DNA of 64,000 nucleotides from Acinetobacter lwoffii. GTDB taxonomy: Bacteria; Pseudomonadota; Gammaproteobacteria; Pseudomonadales; Moraxellaceae. The first letter of the stretch is position 1. Each line of letters opens with the position of its first letter. The stretch lies in contig NZ_CP118963.1 in assembly GCF_029024105.1 (NCBI RefSeq), positions 2,294,001 through 2,358,000 of the forward strand. The letters run 5' to 3'. This document shows positions 47,341-55,712 of this stretch, piece after piece. The notes below the pieces were generated by a model, which worked only from the letters and a program-made list of their open reading frames with translations, was not told the origin of the DNA and did not search any database. A program made the translations under genes and the position numbers.

Positions 47341-47472
47341 GGGGACGTTCTCAGTTAAACTTTATATGGACGCAAGGTGGCCACTTTAACTAAATGTGAT
47401 GATTTGGACAAGTCAATCGCTTATCATAACGCATGATAATTTGAATTTTTTTAATACTGATTAGGTAATATT

Positions 47473-47787
47473 ATGTCTACATCGGATGCACAGCATTCTG
47501 CAGATTTAAGTGCAGAAACAGTTTCAGCCATTGCCAACCTTGCAAGGTTATCTCTCAATGATACGCAATCTGCTGAATATGCTCAAAGTTTAAATAAAAT
47601 TTTAGGCATGATGGAAACCCTGAAAGGCATCAATACCGACGGTGTTGAACCACTGAAAAGCCCTTTCGACCACCCACAGCCTTTACGTGAAGATGTCGTG
47701 TCGGAAAGCAATCATCGTGAGGAATACCAAGCAGTTGCACCTGCTGTACAGGACGGTTTGTATCTCGTCCCACGCGTGATTGAGTAA
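47473..47787 (+). CDS. gatC: Asp/Glu-tRNA amidotransferase subunit C
   Basis: GatC is the small stabilising subunit of the GatCAB complex that converts Asp-tRNA-Asn or Glu-tRNA-Gln to the amidated form. The 104 residues contain AIANLARLSLNDTQSAEYAQSLNKILGMMETL and VEPLKSPFDHPQPLREDVV, standard GatC features. It is first in the gatC-gatA-gatB operon. Confidence 0.95.
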   Translation: MSTSDAQHSADLSAETVSAIANLARLSLNDTQSAEYAQSLNKILGMMETLKGINTDGVEPLKSPFDHPQPLREDVVSESNHREEYQAVAPAVQDGLYLVPRVIE

Positions 47788-47839
47788 TTATTACCCAGTT
47801 CATTCTTTTTATTAAATTAAACGTAAAGAATTATTTCTC

Positions 47840-49318
47840 ATGACAGATTTACACCGCTTATCCATTCGTGAACTGACTGAAGGTTTGGCAAATGCTCAAT
47901 TTTCATCCCGCGAATTGACTCAACACTATTTAAAACGCATCGAAAAAATTGATGCACAGGTCAAGGCTTATGTGACCGTGACTGCTGAACAGGCATTGGC
48001 TCAAGCTGATGCTGCCGATGCTGCAATCAAAGCTGGCAATGCCTCTGCCCTGACTGGTGTGCCAGTTGCCCACAAAGATATTTTCTGTACCCAAGGCATT
48101 AAAACCACTGCCGGTTCAAAAATGCTGGACAATTTTATCTCTCCTTACGACGCAACCGTTGTAGCGAAAGGTAAAGCTGCGGGCCTGGTCACTTTGGGTA
48201 AAGTGAACATGGACGAATTCGCGATGGGTTCGACCTCTGAGAACTCATATTACGGCGCAACTGCCAACCCTTGGAACCTGGGCCATGTCCCTGGTGGTTC
48301 TTCAGGCGGTTCTGCAGCAGCTGTGGCAGCGGATTTGGCACCATTTGCAACTGGTACTGACACCGGTGGTTCAATCCGTCAACCTGCATCATTCTGTGGT
48401 CTGACCGGTCTTAAACCGACTTACGGTCGTGTATCGCGCTTCGGTATGATTGCTTATGCATCATCACTAGACCAAGGTGGTCCAATGGCACGTTCTGCAG
48501 AAGACTGTGCTTACCTGATGAATGTCATGGCCGGTCATGATGCCAAAGATTCAACTTCAATGGATCAAGTGGTAGATAACTATGTCGCGAACCTGAACGC
48601 TACCTCAGTAAAAGGTTTACGCATTGGTATTCCAAAACAGTATTTTAATGTTGCTGGCCTAGCTGAAGATGTTAAAGCACGTGTCGAAGAATCACTTAAA
48701 AAGTTAGAAGAAATGGGCGCTACGCTTGTTGAGATCGACCTCAACATGACTGAAAGCTATGTTCCGACTTATTACCTGATCGCACCTGCCGAAGCTTCTT
48801 CGAACCTATCACGTTTTGATGGCGTACGTTATGGCTATCGCGCAGAAAATCCTGTGGACCTGATGGACCTGTACAAGCGTTCACGTTCAGAAGGTTTTGG
48901 TGCAGAAGTGCAACGCCGTATCCTGATTGGTACGTATGCCCTGTCTGCAGGTTATTACGATGCTTACTATGTAAAAGCACAGAAAGTACGTCGCCTGATC
49001 CAGCAAGATTTCCTTAAAGCATTTGAATCGGTCGATGTCATTGCAGCACCTTCTGCGCCAACGACTGCCTATAAAATTGGTGCAGATTTAACGCCAGTTG
49101 AAATGTACCTGGGCGATATTTATACGCTTGCGGTAAATCTGGCAGGTCTTCCTGCGATTAACGCGCCTGTCGGTTTTGACCAAAATAACTTGCCAGTTGG
49201 CTTACAGCTGATTGGTAATTACTGGTCAGAATCTCAATTGTTGTCTGTGGTACACCAGTATCAACAGGCCACCGATTGGCATACAAAACGCGCTGCAATT
49301 GCTGAGGAGAACGCATAA
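47840..49318 (+). CDS. gatA: Asp/Glu-tRNA amidotransferase subunit A
   Basis: GatA is the amidase subunit that releases ammonia from glutamine for transamidation. The 492 residues carry the amidase signature with catalytic Lys in GVPVAHKDIFC (about 73-83) and the glycine/serine-rich GGSSGGSAAAVAADLAPFATGTDTGGSIRQPASFCG with the cis-Ser and nucleophilic Ser. Its stop codon overlaps the gatB start (TAATG), implying coupled translation. Confidence 0.97.
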   Translation: MTDLHRLSIRELTEGLANAQFSSRELTQHYLKRIEKIDAQVKAYVTVTAEQALAQADAADAAIKAGNASALTGVPVAHKDIFCTQGIKTTAGSKMLDNFISPYDATVVAKGKAAGLVTLGKVNMDEFAMGSTSENSYYGATANPWNLGHVPGGSSGGSAAAVAADLAPFATGTDTGGSIRQPASFCGLTGLKPTYGRVSRFGMIAYASSLDQGGPMARSAEDCAYLMNVMAGHDAKDSTSMDQVVDNYVANLNATSVKGLRIGIPKQYFNVAGLAEDVKARVEESLKKLEEMGATLVEIDLNMTESYVPTYYLIAPAEASSNLSRFDGVRYGYRAENPVDLMDLYKRSRSEGFGAEVQRRILIGTYALSAGYYDAYYVKAQKVRRLIQQDFLKAFESVDVIAAPSAPTTAYKIGADLTPVEMYLGDIYTLAVNLAGLPAINAPVGFDQNNLPVGLQLIGNYWSESQLLSVVHQYQQATDWHTKRAAIAEENA

Positions 49319-50799
49319 TGGCTCAAGCTCAAAAATCGGCTAAACCAAAATCCAACCTGATTGATGGTTGGGAAGTCGTTATTGGTATCGAGATTCACAC
49401 TCAGCTTGCCACCAATACCAAAATTTTTTCAGGTTCATCGACTGTTTTCGGTAATGATCCAAACACGCAAGCCAGCCTGGTTGATTTGGCTATGCCGGGC
49501 GTATTGCCGGTATTAAACAAAGAAGTAGTTGATCTTGCGATTCGCTTTGGTTTGGGCATCGATGCATACATCGACCAGGCATCTGTATTTGCACGTAAGA
49601 ACTACTTCTACCCGGATTCTCCAAAAGGTTATCAGATCAGCCAGATGGATAACCCGATTGTGGGCTTGGGGCATATCGACATTCAACTTGAAGATGGCAC
49701 GGTTAAACGCATTGGCGTAACGCGCGCGCACCTTGAAGAAGATGCAGGTAAATCGATCCATGACCAGTTCGAAGGTATGTCAGGCATCGACTTGAACCGT
49801 GCAGGTACGCCTTTACTTGAAATCGTATCTGAACCGGATATGCGTTCAGTTGAAGAAGCGGTTGCATACATTAAAGCGATTCACACGCTAGTGCGCTGGT
49901 TAGGCATTTCTGACGGTAACATGGCGGAAGGTTCGTTCCGTTGTGACTGTAACGTGTCTTTACGTCGTCCGGGTCAACCTTTCGGTACACGTTGTGAATT
50001 GAAAAACCTGAATTCATTCCGTTTCATTGAACAGGCGATCAATGTTGAAATTGAACGTCAAATGGAAATTCTGGACTGGGATGGCACCATTGATCAGGAA
50101 ACGCGTCTGTTCGACCCTGTAAAGATGGAAACGCGTTCAATGCGTTCTAAAGAAGAAGCGAACGATTACCGCTACTTCCCTGACCCAGACTTGTTGCCTG
50201 TAGTGATTGCGGACGAACAAATCGAAGCAATTAAAGCAACCATGCCTGAGCTTCCTGCGGCACGTCGTGCGCGTTTTGTGACTGACTTTGGTGTGACTGA
50301 GTACGATGCTCACGTGCTTACATTGACTCGTGAAATGTCAGAGTTCTACGAAGAGGTGGTTAAGGCTGCTGGTGGCGCTGCACAAGGTAAGATTGCGGCA
50401 AACTGGGTGATGGGCGAATTCTCAGGTGCTTTAAACAAAGCAGGCCTAGATTTGGCTGATTCTCCTGTATCAGCTGGAAAACTTGGTGGTATGATTGCAC
50501 GTATTGTGGACAACACAATTAACGGTAAGATCGCGAAGCAAGTATTCGGCTTTATGTGGGAAGAAGGCAAATCTGCGGACGAGATTATTGCTGAAAAAGG
50601 CTTGAAACAGGAAACTGATACAGGCGCGATTGAAGCGATTATTAAAGACGTGCTTGCTGCCAATGAGAAGATGGTTGAAGAGTATAAATCTGGTAAAGAG
50701 AAAGCGTTCAATGGTCTAGTTGGTCAAGTGATGAAAGCAGCAAAAGGTAAAGCGAACCCTGCTCAAGTAAATGAATTGATGAAGAAGTTGATTGGTTGA
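49318..50799 (+). CDS. gatB: Asp/Glu-tRNA amidotransferase subunit B
   Basis: GatB is the kinase/transamidase subunit that activates the tRNA-bound Asp or Glu. The 493 residues begin with an unusual lysine-rich leader, then GWEVVIGIEIHTQLATNTKIFSGS. LLEIVSEPDMRS and GNMAEGSFRCDCNVSLRRPG are the core motifs. The C-terminal YqeY-like tail domain has KEKAFNGLVGQVMKAAKGKANPAQVNELMKKL. It is the last gene of the operon, and a terminator follows. Confidence 0.97.
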   Translation: MAQAQKSAKPKSNLIDGWEVVIGIEIHTQLATNTKIFSGSSTVFGNDPNTQASLVDLAMPGVLPVLNKEVVDLAIRFGLGIDAYIDQASVFARKNYFYPDSPKGYQISQMDNPIVGLGHIDIQLEDGTVKRIGVTRAHLEEDAGKSIHDQFEGMSGIDLNRAGTPLLEIVSEPDMRSVEEAVAYIKAIHTLVRWLGISDGNMAEGSFRCDCNVSLRRPGQPFGTRCELKNLNSFRFIEQAINVEIERQMEILDWDGTIDQETRLFDPVKMETRSMRSKEEANDYRYFPDPDLLPVVIADEQIEAIKATMPELPAARRARFVTDFGVTEYDAHVLTLTREMSEFYEEVVKAAGGAAQGKIAANWVMGEFSGALNKAGLDLADSPVSAGKLGGMIARIVDNTINGKIAKQVFGFMWEEGKSADEIIAEKGLKQETDTGAIEAIIKDVLAANEKMVEEYKSGKEKAFNGLVGQVMKAAKGKANPAQVNELMKKLIG

Positions 50800-50816
50800 G
50801 ACTGATTAATTTTGGA

Positions 50817-50847
50817 ATAAAAAACCCGCTTTAGAGCGGGTTTTTAG
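50817..50847. terminator. Intrinsic terminator shared by gatB and the HNH gene
   Basis: The stem is AAAACCCGCT/AGCGGGTTTT with A- and T-runs on both sides. The stop codon of the convergent HNH gene lies in its loop at 50831-50833. Confidence 0.9.
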
Positions 50848-52285
50848 TTTTATTTTGTATAAAATCTAGAAGCTGAAAAAATTTTGTATGATTATAAATT
50901 TTTAATTTCTCTAAAAATTCTTTATCTTTCATTTGTCTATAGGATTCAAATACATAAAATTTTTTCTCTCTCCTAGGAAGGTTATCTTCATAAAATATCC
51001 TATATTGCTTCACATTCACTGATTCTGATATTAATTCACCTTCATCATCATATTCATTTAAATAAAGATCTTTAATATTAAAACCTAGATTAAGAGACTT
51101 ATCATTTTTATTCAAAAAAAAATTATGAGTTATCGGAGTAAATATAGCATCTAAATAATTTTCGTAATAGAAATCATATCTAGTTCTCTCCATAACATGA
51201 TTAACTTTCCGTTTCTGCTCCTCATAATCCATTCCATTAAAATCGTCCCAAGTTAGTTTGTCATAACCACCATACTTTAAAAGATCATAATAATATTTCC
51301 CTTGTTTGTAATCCAAGTCTGTCTCTTGAAATTCCTTAAACAATACAGGTTGAGCATAAACCTCAGAAATTTGATTTTCTGTGTAGTTATCTGACAATAA
51401 GACATACCATTGGAATGTTGAGAATAACTCAACATAACAAAAAATTAATTTTTCTTCCTGTCCTTCACATTGCAAAGTAAATAATGATAAGAAATGATGT
51501 GGGTATTCGTAGCACTCTGACTTTATCTTTTCAATCTCTATATCCAATTCAGTAAAAGGATAAAAAGGAATTACACACAATTTATCTAGAATGTTTTGAT
51601 TTTCAAAGTCAATTATTCTATTCAAAAAATCTCTTTTTATACCTAATTTTGTTGCATAGCCTGCACATATTTTCGCTAATTCTTGTTTAAAATTAAGATT
51701 CTCAATATTAAAATTTGGAAAAATCCGATCCTCGTTTTCCAACTCTAGAAATTCTTTTATAATTAACTTGTAGCCTAATGAGTCAAGTCTTTTTTCTTTT
51801 AAATATTTTCCCACTCTTTGTTTTTTTCCAAAGAAATGAAGCTTTTTCTCTTTCTGATCTATATGATGAGTCGCACCAAAACATTCTATCTTTTGACTAG
51901 ACCACATGACATCTAAAATAATGTTTAACTTTGATAAATAAACTTTAGCTTTTGTTTGGTTATTTTTGTTTGAAGAACGATCTACTCTAAGATCTAATAG
52001 TTTTTTCAAGAAATCAAAATTTTCTATAAATTTTTTATCGATAGAATCGTTTAACTTACTCCCACACTCCTCACATAGTACATCTTCTGACTTCAGATAT
52101 CCGCCTAAAGCATTAGGAATAATATGTTCTTCATGCGTTATACATTGTCCTTTATTTTTAAGACTTTCTATCTTTTCAATTTTCTGTTCTTTACTTAGCT
52201 TAAGCCCTTTTAAGCTTATTAATTCTAATCCACACAAATAACATATATGCACGACATGCCCAAAAATTAAGTTATTAAAATTCAT
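50831..52285 (-). CDS. HNH endonuclease-like protein (HNH_5 type)
   Basis: This protein of about 484 residues is encoded by very AT-rich DNA. Near the N-terminus are a zinc-binding CYLC, then THEEHIIPNALGG and CEEC. This CxxC-HE-HIIPNALGG-CxxC arrangement matches HNH_5-type nucleases, with His as the catalytic candidate. The remaining 400 residues (KKEKKLHFFGKK..., YYDLLKYGGYDKLTWDDFNGMDYEEQKRK) are not recognised. The start is uncertain: ATG 52283-52285 is used here, a TTG further upstream or a GTG at 52252 are alternatives, and none has a clear ribosome-binding site. It is convergent with gatB and sits next to a truncated gene, which points to acquisition by insertion. Defence or DNA-processing roles are plausible but unproven. 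Confidence 0.75.
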   Translation of the reverse strand: MNFNNLIFGHVVHICYLCGLELISLKGLKLSKEQKIEKIESLKNKGQCITHEEHIIPNALGGYLKSEDVLCEECGSKLNDSIDKKFIENFDFLKKLLDLRVDRSSNKNNQTKAKVYLSKLNIILDVMWSSQKIECFGATHHIDQKEKKLHFFGKKQRVGKYLKEKRLDSLGYKLIIKEFLELENEDRIFPNFNIENLNFKQELAKICAGYATKLGIKRDFLNRIIDFENQNILDKLCVIPFYPFTELDIEIEKIKSECYEYPHHFLSLFTLQCEGQEEKLIFCYVELFSTFQWYVLLSDNYTENQISEVYAQPVLFKEFQETDLDYKQGKYYYDLLKYGGYDKLTWDDFNGMDYEEQKRKVNHVMERTRYDFYYENYLDAIFTPITHNFFLNKNDKSLNLGFNIKDLYLNEYDDEGELISESVNVKQYRIFYEDNLPRREKKFYVFESYRQMKDKEFLEKLKIYNHTKFFQLLDFIQNKTKNPL

Positions 52286-52299
52286 AAATATCAAAATAG

Positions 52300-52635
52300 A
52301 AGGCAAGTTTACAATATAAATTTAAGAAAATTTTCAATCATATATGGGACTATCCTGATGCAAAAGGTTATGGCGCAACGGCATGTATTGTCGTTCCTGC
52401 ATTTTTAGAACTCTATGAAAAAGACCAAGCCAATTGGGAACAACTCGCTTATTGGATTCATAACAATCTGAATTACAGTCACCTACAATTTTTTCCAAAA
52501 CTCTGTGCCTTTAACATTGGTTGGCATGAACAGCCTACACGAGAAATTTATAGTTATATCCAACCGAAAGGCTATTTGCTGCGTGGTGAAGCTGTGAATA
52601 AAGAATTTGAGAAATTTTATCCTGATTTATTGTAA
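52300..52635 (+). pseudogene. 3' remnant of an unidentified gene
   Basis: An open frame of about 110 codons has no start codon and ends at a TAA (52633-52635). It reads WDYPDAKGYGATACIVVPAFLEL ... KLCAFNIGWHEQPTREIYS ... KEFEKFYPDLL, with ordinary codon use and composition closer to the housekeeping genes than to the HNH gene beside it. It looks like the C-terminal end of a protein whose 5' part was lost when the HNH gene arrived. I do not recognise the family. Confidence 0.65.
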
Positions 52636-52640
52636 TCATT

Positions 52641-52775
52641 AATCCCCCCAAATCCCCCTTTTTCAAAGGAGGACTTGCCACGTCATCAATTGATACGCGT
52701 GGTTCCCTCTCCTGAGCAAGTTTTAAAGCACTGCTTTAAAATGAAGCGCAAGAAAGGATGAGGGCTAGGGAGAGG
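52641..52775. repeat. REP/BIME-like element (copy 3) with adjoining CCCCC repeat
   Basis: The left half (AATCCCCCCAAATCCCCC ... AAAGGAGGACTTGCC) belongs to a second repeat type. The right half is TTCCCTCTCC, GAGCAAG, the palindromic module TTTTAAAG-cactg-CTTTAAAA, GAAGCGCAAG and GGGCTAGGGAGAGG. The right half matches the right unit of copy 2 closely and the second unit of copy 1 at its ends. Confidence 0.8.
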
Positions 52776-52786
52776 ATTTTTTTAAA

Positions 52787-53182
52787 TTAATACTCTTCTC
52801 TTAAATTTTCTAATTCAGTCGCACGTGCGGCAGTCGCTTCCATGTAACAACTATTGCTATTTACAGTTGCAATCGTCCCTCCATTCGGGTCGGCATAAAA
52901 ATCGCAATTGGCATCACGATAGCGAATCCAGAGACGCTGAACCTCTTGAAGCTGTTTTTTACGGTTTGCATTCAGCGATGCCATCGTCTGTTTATAGGCA
53001 TTATTTAACCGTGTATCTTGGCGATCTGTTTCGGCCGCAATACAATCCAGCATATTTACAGTAACGCCACCTGAGCGATCCATACAATTTGAGTATTGCC
53101 GACTCAAATCATTGTCCCCTGCGTACAGCGCAGGAGGAAGTATAAACATACTTAAACCCAATAAAGCAGTGCGTTTGAACAT
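52787..53182 (-). CDS. Exported LprI-like (DUF1311) protein
   Basis: This 131-residue protein has a signal peptide (MFKRTALLGLSMFILPPALYA). Its DUF1311 domain contains CMDRSGGVTVNMLDCIAAETDRQDTRLNNAYKQ and LWIRYRDANCDFYADPNGGT ... CYMEATAARATELENL. Four cysteines could form two disulfides. Related proteins include lysozyme inhibitors of the LprI type, but most members are uncharacterised. I start at the ATG 53180-53182, which has AGGGG upstream; a longer frame would bury the signal peptide. Confidence 0.85.
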   Translation of the reverse strand: MFKRTALLGLSMFILPPALYAGDNDLSRQYSNCMDRSGGVTVNMLDCIAAETDRQDTRLNNAYKQTMASLNANRKKQLQEVQRLWIRYRDANCDFYADPNGGTIATVNSNSCYMEATAARATELENLREEY

Positions 53183-53259
53183 AACAACCCCTATCTTTTC
53201 ATTTATGTTATTCATAATAAATACCATAATTGAACCCTGGCACGCATGCATTCAATCAG

Positions 53260-53781
53260 TTATTTCCCTCTTAACTCACCCAACTTATTCCACACATCCG
53301 GTGTCAAGAAAGTGACCACCAGTTTATTTAAATCCACATAACGCAGCACACCTTTAAGCTGACTTTTCATTTCAGGATTTTCTAAAATTTCCTCACCGGT
53401 AATCCGTCCAAGTTCCTGAAAACTGTCACCCACCGCTTGTACGCCTTCCGCAGCAATTACCGCTTTGGTCTGTGCAGAACATTGCTCTACCAATATACGC
53501 TGCAATACTTGGGCTAAATTTTTATCCAGCTGGGTTCTTTGTGCTTCATTCACATTACTGAATTTCTTCAATTCCGGATGTGCAGATAAGGCAACAAAGG
53601 TCCATTGCAGCACCGTTGTTTTATCTGCTGCCGTGGTGGATTTCACCAGACAGTTACTCAGCTGCTCGACGGTTGGCCCCGCAATAGCCATTTGGGTGGT
53701 AGCCATCAAGGCCATTGCCATTAATCCCCACCGAATTTTAGCTGTAAATCTGCGACGGATAACCTCAGTTTGGCGTGACAT
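53260..53781 (-). CDS. Exported hypothetical protein
   Basis: This 173-residue protein has a basic N-terminus and signal-like segment ending MAIAG (MAMALMATTQMAIAG). A soluble helical part follows (PTVEQLSNCLVKSTTAADKTTVLQWTFVALSAHPELKKFSNV). The C-terminal part includes VLRYVDLNKLVVTFLTPDVWNKLGELRGK. No known domain was recognised. It lies 77 bp upstream of the DUF1311 gene in the same orientation, possibly in one transcription unit of small periplasmic proteins. Confidence 0.7.
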   Translation of the reverse strand: MSRQTEVIRRRFTAKIRWGLMAMALMATTQMAIAGPTVEQLSNCLVKSTTAADKTTVLQWTFVALSAHPELKKFSNVNEAQRTQLDKNLAQVLQRILVEQCSAQTKAVIAAEGVQAVGDSFQELGRITGEEILENPEMKSQLKGVLRYVDLNKLVVTFLTPDVWNKLGELRGK

Positions 53782-53832
53782 AAGCGAATCTCTTTTTTAA
53801 CAATCAGCTACTTTGTATCATAGACTCGCACC

Positions 53833-53883
53833 TTGCCCGTGTTATTACTCTGTAATTTATGGCAATACACAAGCCACGGGCAA
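53833..53883. promoter_or_regulatory. Long inverted repeat in intergenic region
   Basis: The arms are perfect 9-mers, TTGCCCGTG (53833-53841) and CACGGGCAA (53875-53883), with further partial pairing inside the loop (GTGTTATT against AATACAC). It lies upstream of the exported hypothetical gene. It could be an RNA hairpin in the leader of that gene or an operator; neither can be decided. Confidence 0.5.
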
Positions 53884-53994
53884 AAGACCGATATCTGATT
53901 AGGTGTATTGAGTGTAAATGTGAGTTTGAGATTAGAAATCCCCGTCTCTGTTCAGCATTTTTTAAGACGCCACTTTAAAAAAAAGGCGAGTGAA

Positions 53995-54024
53995 AGCATC
54001 CTCAGAATGTATTTTAAGGATGCT
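53995..54024 (-). terminator. Probable hairpin downstream of the lipoprotein gene
   Basis: The perfect 8-bp arms AGCATCCT/AGGATGCT are separated by 14 nt, about 35 bp past the lipoprotein stop. A T8 run follows on the minus strand after a further 10 nt, so it is an imperfect terminator at best. Confidence 0.45.
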
Positions 54025-54058
54025 CGAAAGAGGATGGATTAAGAAGGAAAAAATAGTC

Positions 54059-55084
54059 CTACTTCACCTGCCTGAGCATATTCTTTGCTCCGGCATGATT
54101 ATAATTATTGGCCAGGTTTTGCAAAATTTTTACCGCCTGACCTTTGGCATTGGAAAAACGGCTGCTATAACTCGGCACACTGGTTAAACAGCGCGCTACC
54201 AGCATCCCTGATTCAGTATAGACACGTGTTCCCTCTGTGCCCTGCAATTTGCCATAGTTATAGGCACGCTGGGCGTTGTTACAGGCATTATTCAGATTCT
54301 TACCGCTATTAATATCACGTCGCGCTGCCACATAGATTTTCATCTGATGTTGTTGCGGTGTTTCTGCTACCGCAGCTCGAGCTGATGCCGCTGCTAGCTG
54401 CTTTTTCTCTGCTTCTTTTTTCTCAAGCTCTTTTCTTTCTAATTCCTTTCGCTCTAATTCTTTACGTGCTGATTCCTTCAGCTCATTTGTCGTCTTTGCG
54501 GCAGGAGTCTTAGGAGAAGTCGTGCTTTTTATCGATGCAGGTGTGGTTTTCTCCACAGCAACCCTGGCTTTAGTTGGACGATAAAAGTTTTTTGCTTGAG
54601 AAAGACTCATGACCTGGGTGAATAGTCGAACACTACGTGTCTGGCTAGTTTTATCAACTTGTCGTTCAGAAATTGGCTCAATCGAGACAATCCAGCTTTC
54701 AGTCAGGTCATCCATACGACACTGATAGGCACCACTACCTTGTACAACACCCCGATTGGCACTCAGGCGTTTACGCTGGGCAACATCTGCCACTGCACTA
54801 AAATTACTTTTATACAGCAGTGAAAATTTACCACCCTGTTCATGACAATATTGCGTCAGTATCGAACGCGGATACATGGCCTGAGTCGTGTTATTTTTCT
54901 GAGCTTGTCCCCAAAGATAAACATAATCTTTTGCACTACCATCACGTTGATTCAAAGCCCGTTTGGCAATTAGTTCTTCCGGACTGGCAAAAGGATGTAA
55001 CACCTCTGATTTCAACCGATTCACGCTATTACATCCAGCTAAAGCTGCTGCCCCTATTATTAGAATTATTACTTTTAGCTTCAC
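54059..55084 (-). CDS. Predicted lipoprotein with charged Lys/Glu repeat segment
   Basis: This protein of about 341 residues begins VKLKVIILIIGAAALAGCNSV, a lipoprotein signal with lipobox LAGC (Cys at 18). I use the GTG at 55082-55084; a much longer frame exists but would put 39 residues before the signal. A globular N-terminal part contains paired cysteines (CHEQGG, YQCRMDD). A Pro/Thr/Ala-rich linker follows, then the repetitive RKELERKELEKKEAEKK at about 205-225, and a C-terminal helical part (NNACNNAQRAYNYGKLQ ... VARCLTSVPSYS). The function is unknown; an envelope structural role is a guess. Confidence 0.75.
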   Translation of the reverse strand: MKLKVIILIIGAAALAGCNSVNRLKSEVLHPFASPEELIAKRALNQRDGSAKDYVYLWGQAQKNNTTQAMYPRSILTQYCHEQGGKFSLLYKSNFSAVADVAQRKRLSANRGVVQGSGAYQCRMDDLTESWIVSIEPISERQVDKTSQTRSVRLFTQVMSLSQAKNFYRPTKARVAVEKTTPASIKSTTSPKTPAAKTTNELKESARKELERKELERKELEKKEAEKKQLAAASARAAVAETPQQHQMKIYVAARRDINSGKNLNNACNNAQRAYNYGKLQGTEGTRVYTESGMLVARCLTSVPSYSSRFSNAKGQAVKILQNLANNYNHAGAKNMLRQVK

Positions 55085-55318
55085 AGCAAATATCTCAACC
55101 CCAAAATCCCGTATAACATAGCTTAAATAGCACAAAACAACAAACACAAGATATTGATAACTATAATATTTAAATGGTAAAAAGGCACATATCAGCCTCA
55201 ACTTTGCTGATTATGCCAAGCTTCATGTGATAAAAATTGACACAAGTATCATTTTTAAATCAGTTCAAATAATAAACAATTCCATTCAGGACTCAAGAAA
55301 AAGATAGAAAAAACACAT

Positions 55319-55470
55319 AAAAAACCGAAGAAGGCGGTGAGTCCTTCTCCGGCGGCTTATTCAGGGAACGCTACAGACCTTTATTATAATGGGTAATAAA
55401 TTTACCTTTTATCCGCTATAACATTGCCTGAACAAGATCAGCATAAGAATAATTTCCTCAACGTACATTT
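55319..55470 (-). ncRNA. Candidate small structured RNA
   Basis: On the minus strand, a GC-rich hairpin with stem CCGgAGAAGG/CCTTCTtCGG followed by T6 (55352-55319) forms an intrinsic terminator, although the upstream gene sbmA already has its own terminator 300 bp earlier. Just before it, a 10-bp stem (55427-55436 with 55356-55365) closes a loop containing a GGTAA/TTACC hairpin. One of the stem pairs is a G-U only in the minus-strand RNA, which supports that strand. TTGACG (55483-55488) with TACGTT 17 bp on is a possible weak promoter. It could also be a leader of the lipoprotein gene. The family is not recognised. Confidence 0.45.
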
Positions 55471-55595
55471 GTTATTTTTATACGTCAAACCACCGGAAAT
55501 TAAACGCCATCTTGGCTGGCCCTTAGGATTTTAGACAAGAAAAAAATATCTGAATACCCCAATATTGGGAGGTTCTGACACGATTTACCCAAGTC

Positions 55596-55614
55596 ATCTG
55601 ACCAACGGTCAGAT
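55596..55614. promoter_or_regulatory. Perfect 8-bp palindrome (TetR-type operator-like)
   Basis: ATCTGACC-aac-GGTCAGAT is a perfect inverted repeat of 8 bp with a 3-bp centre, a layout typical of TetR-family operators. No regulator gene lies nearby. It sits 100 bp past the sbmA stop. Confidence 0.45.
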
Positions 55615-55653
55615 CGATATTTTCCATTGGATTTTGTAAATTAACTCGCCCTA

Positions 55654-55683
55654 AAAAAAGCCAAACCTAAAACTGTTTGGCTG
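55654..55683 (-). terminator. Intrinsic terminator after sbmA
   Basis: On the minus strand this is AGCCAAAC-agttttag-GTTTGGCT followed by TTTTT. Confidence 0.9.
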
Positions 55684-55712
55684 ATAAAGCAGGATAATAA
55701 TATGAGAAAAAA

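Larger units (their letters stand above)
55085..55712. other. 628-bp intergenic region with candidate RNA and operator
   Basis: Between the lipoprotein gene and sbmA lie the sbmA terminator (55654-55683), a TetR-like palindrome (55596-55614) and a candidate minus-strand small RNA (55319-55470). No protein-coding frame is convincing. Confidence 0.6.
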
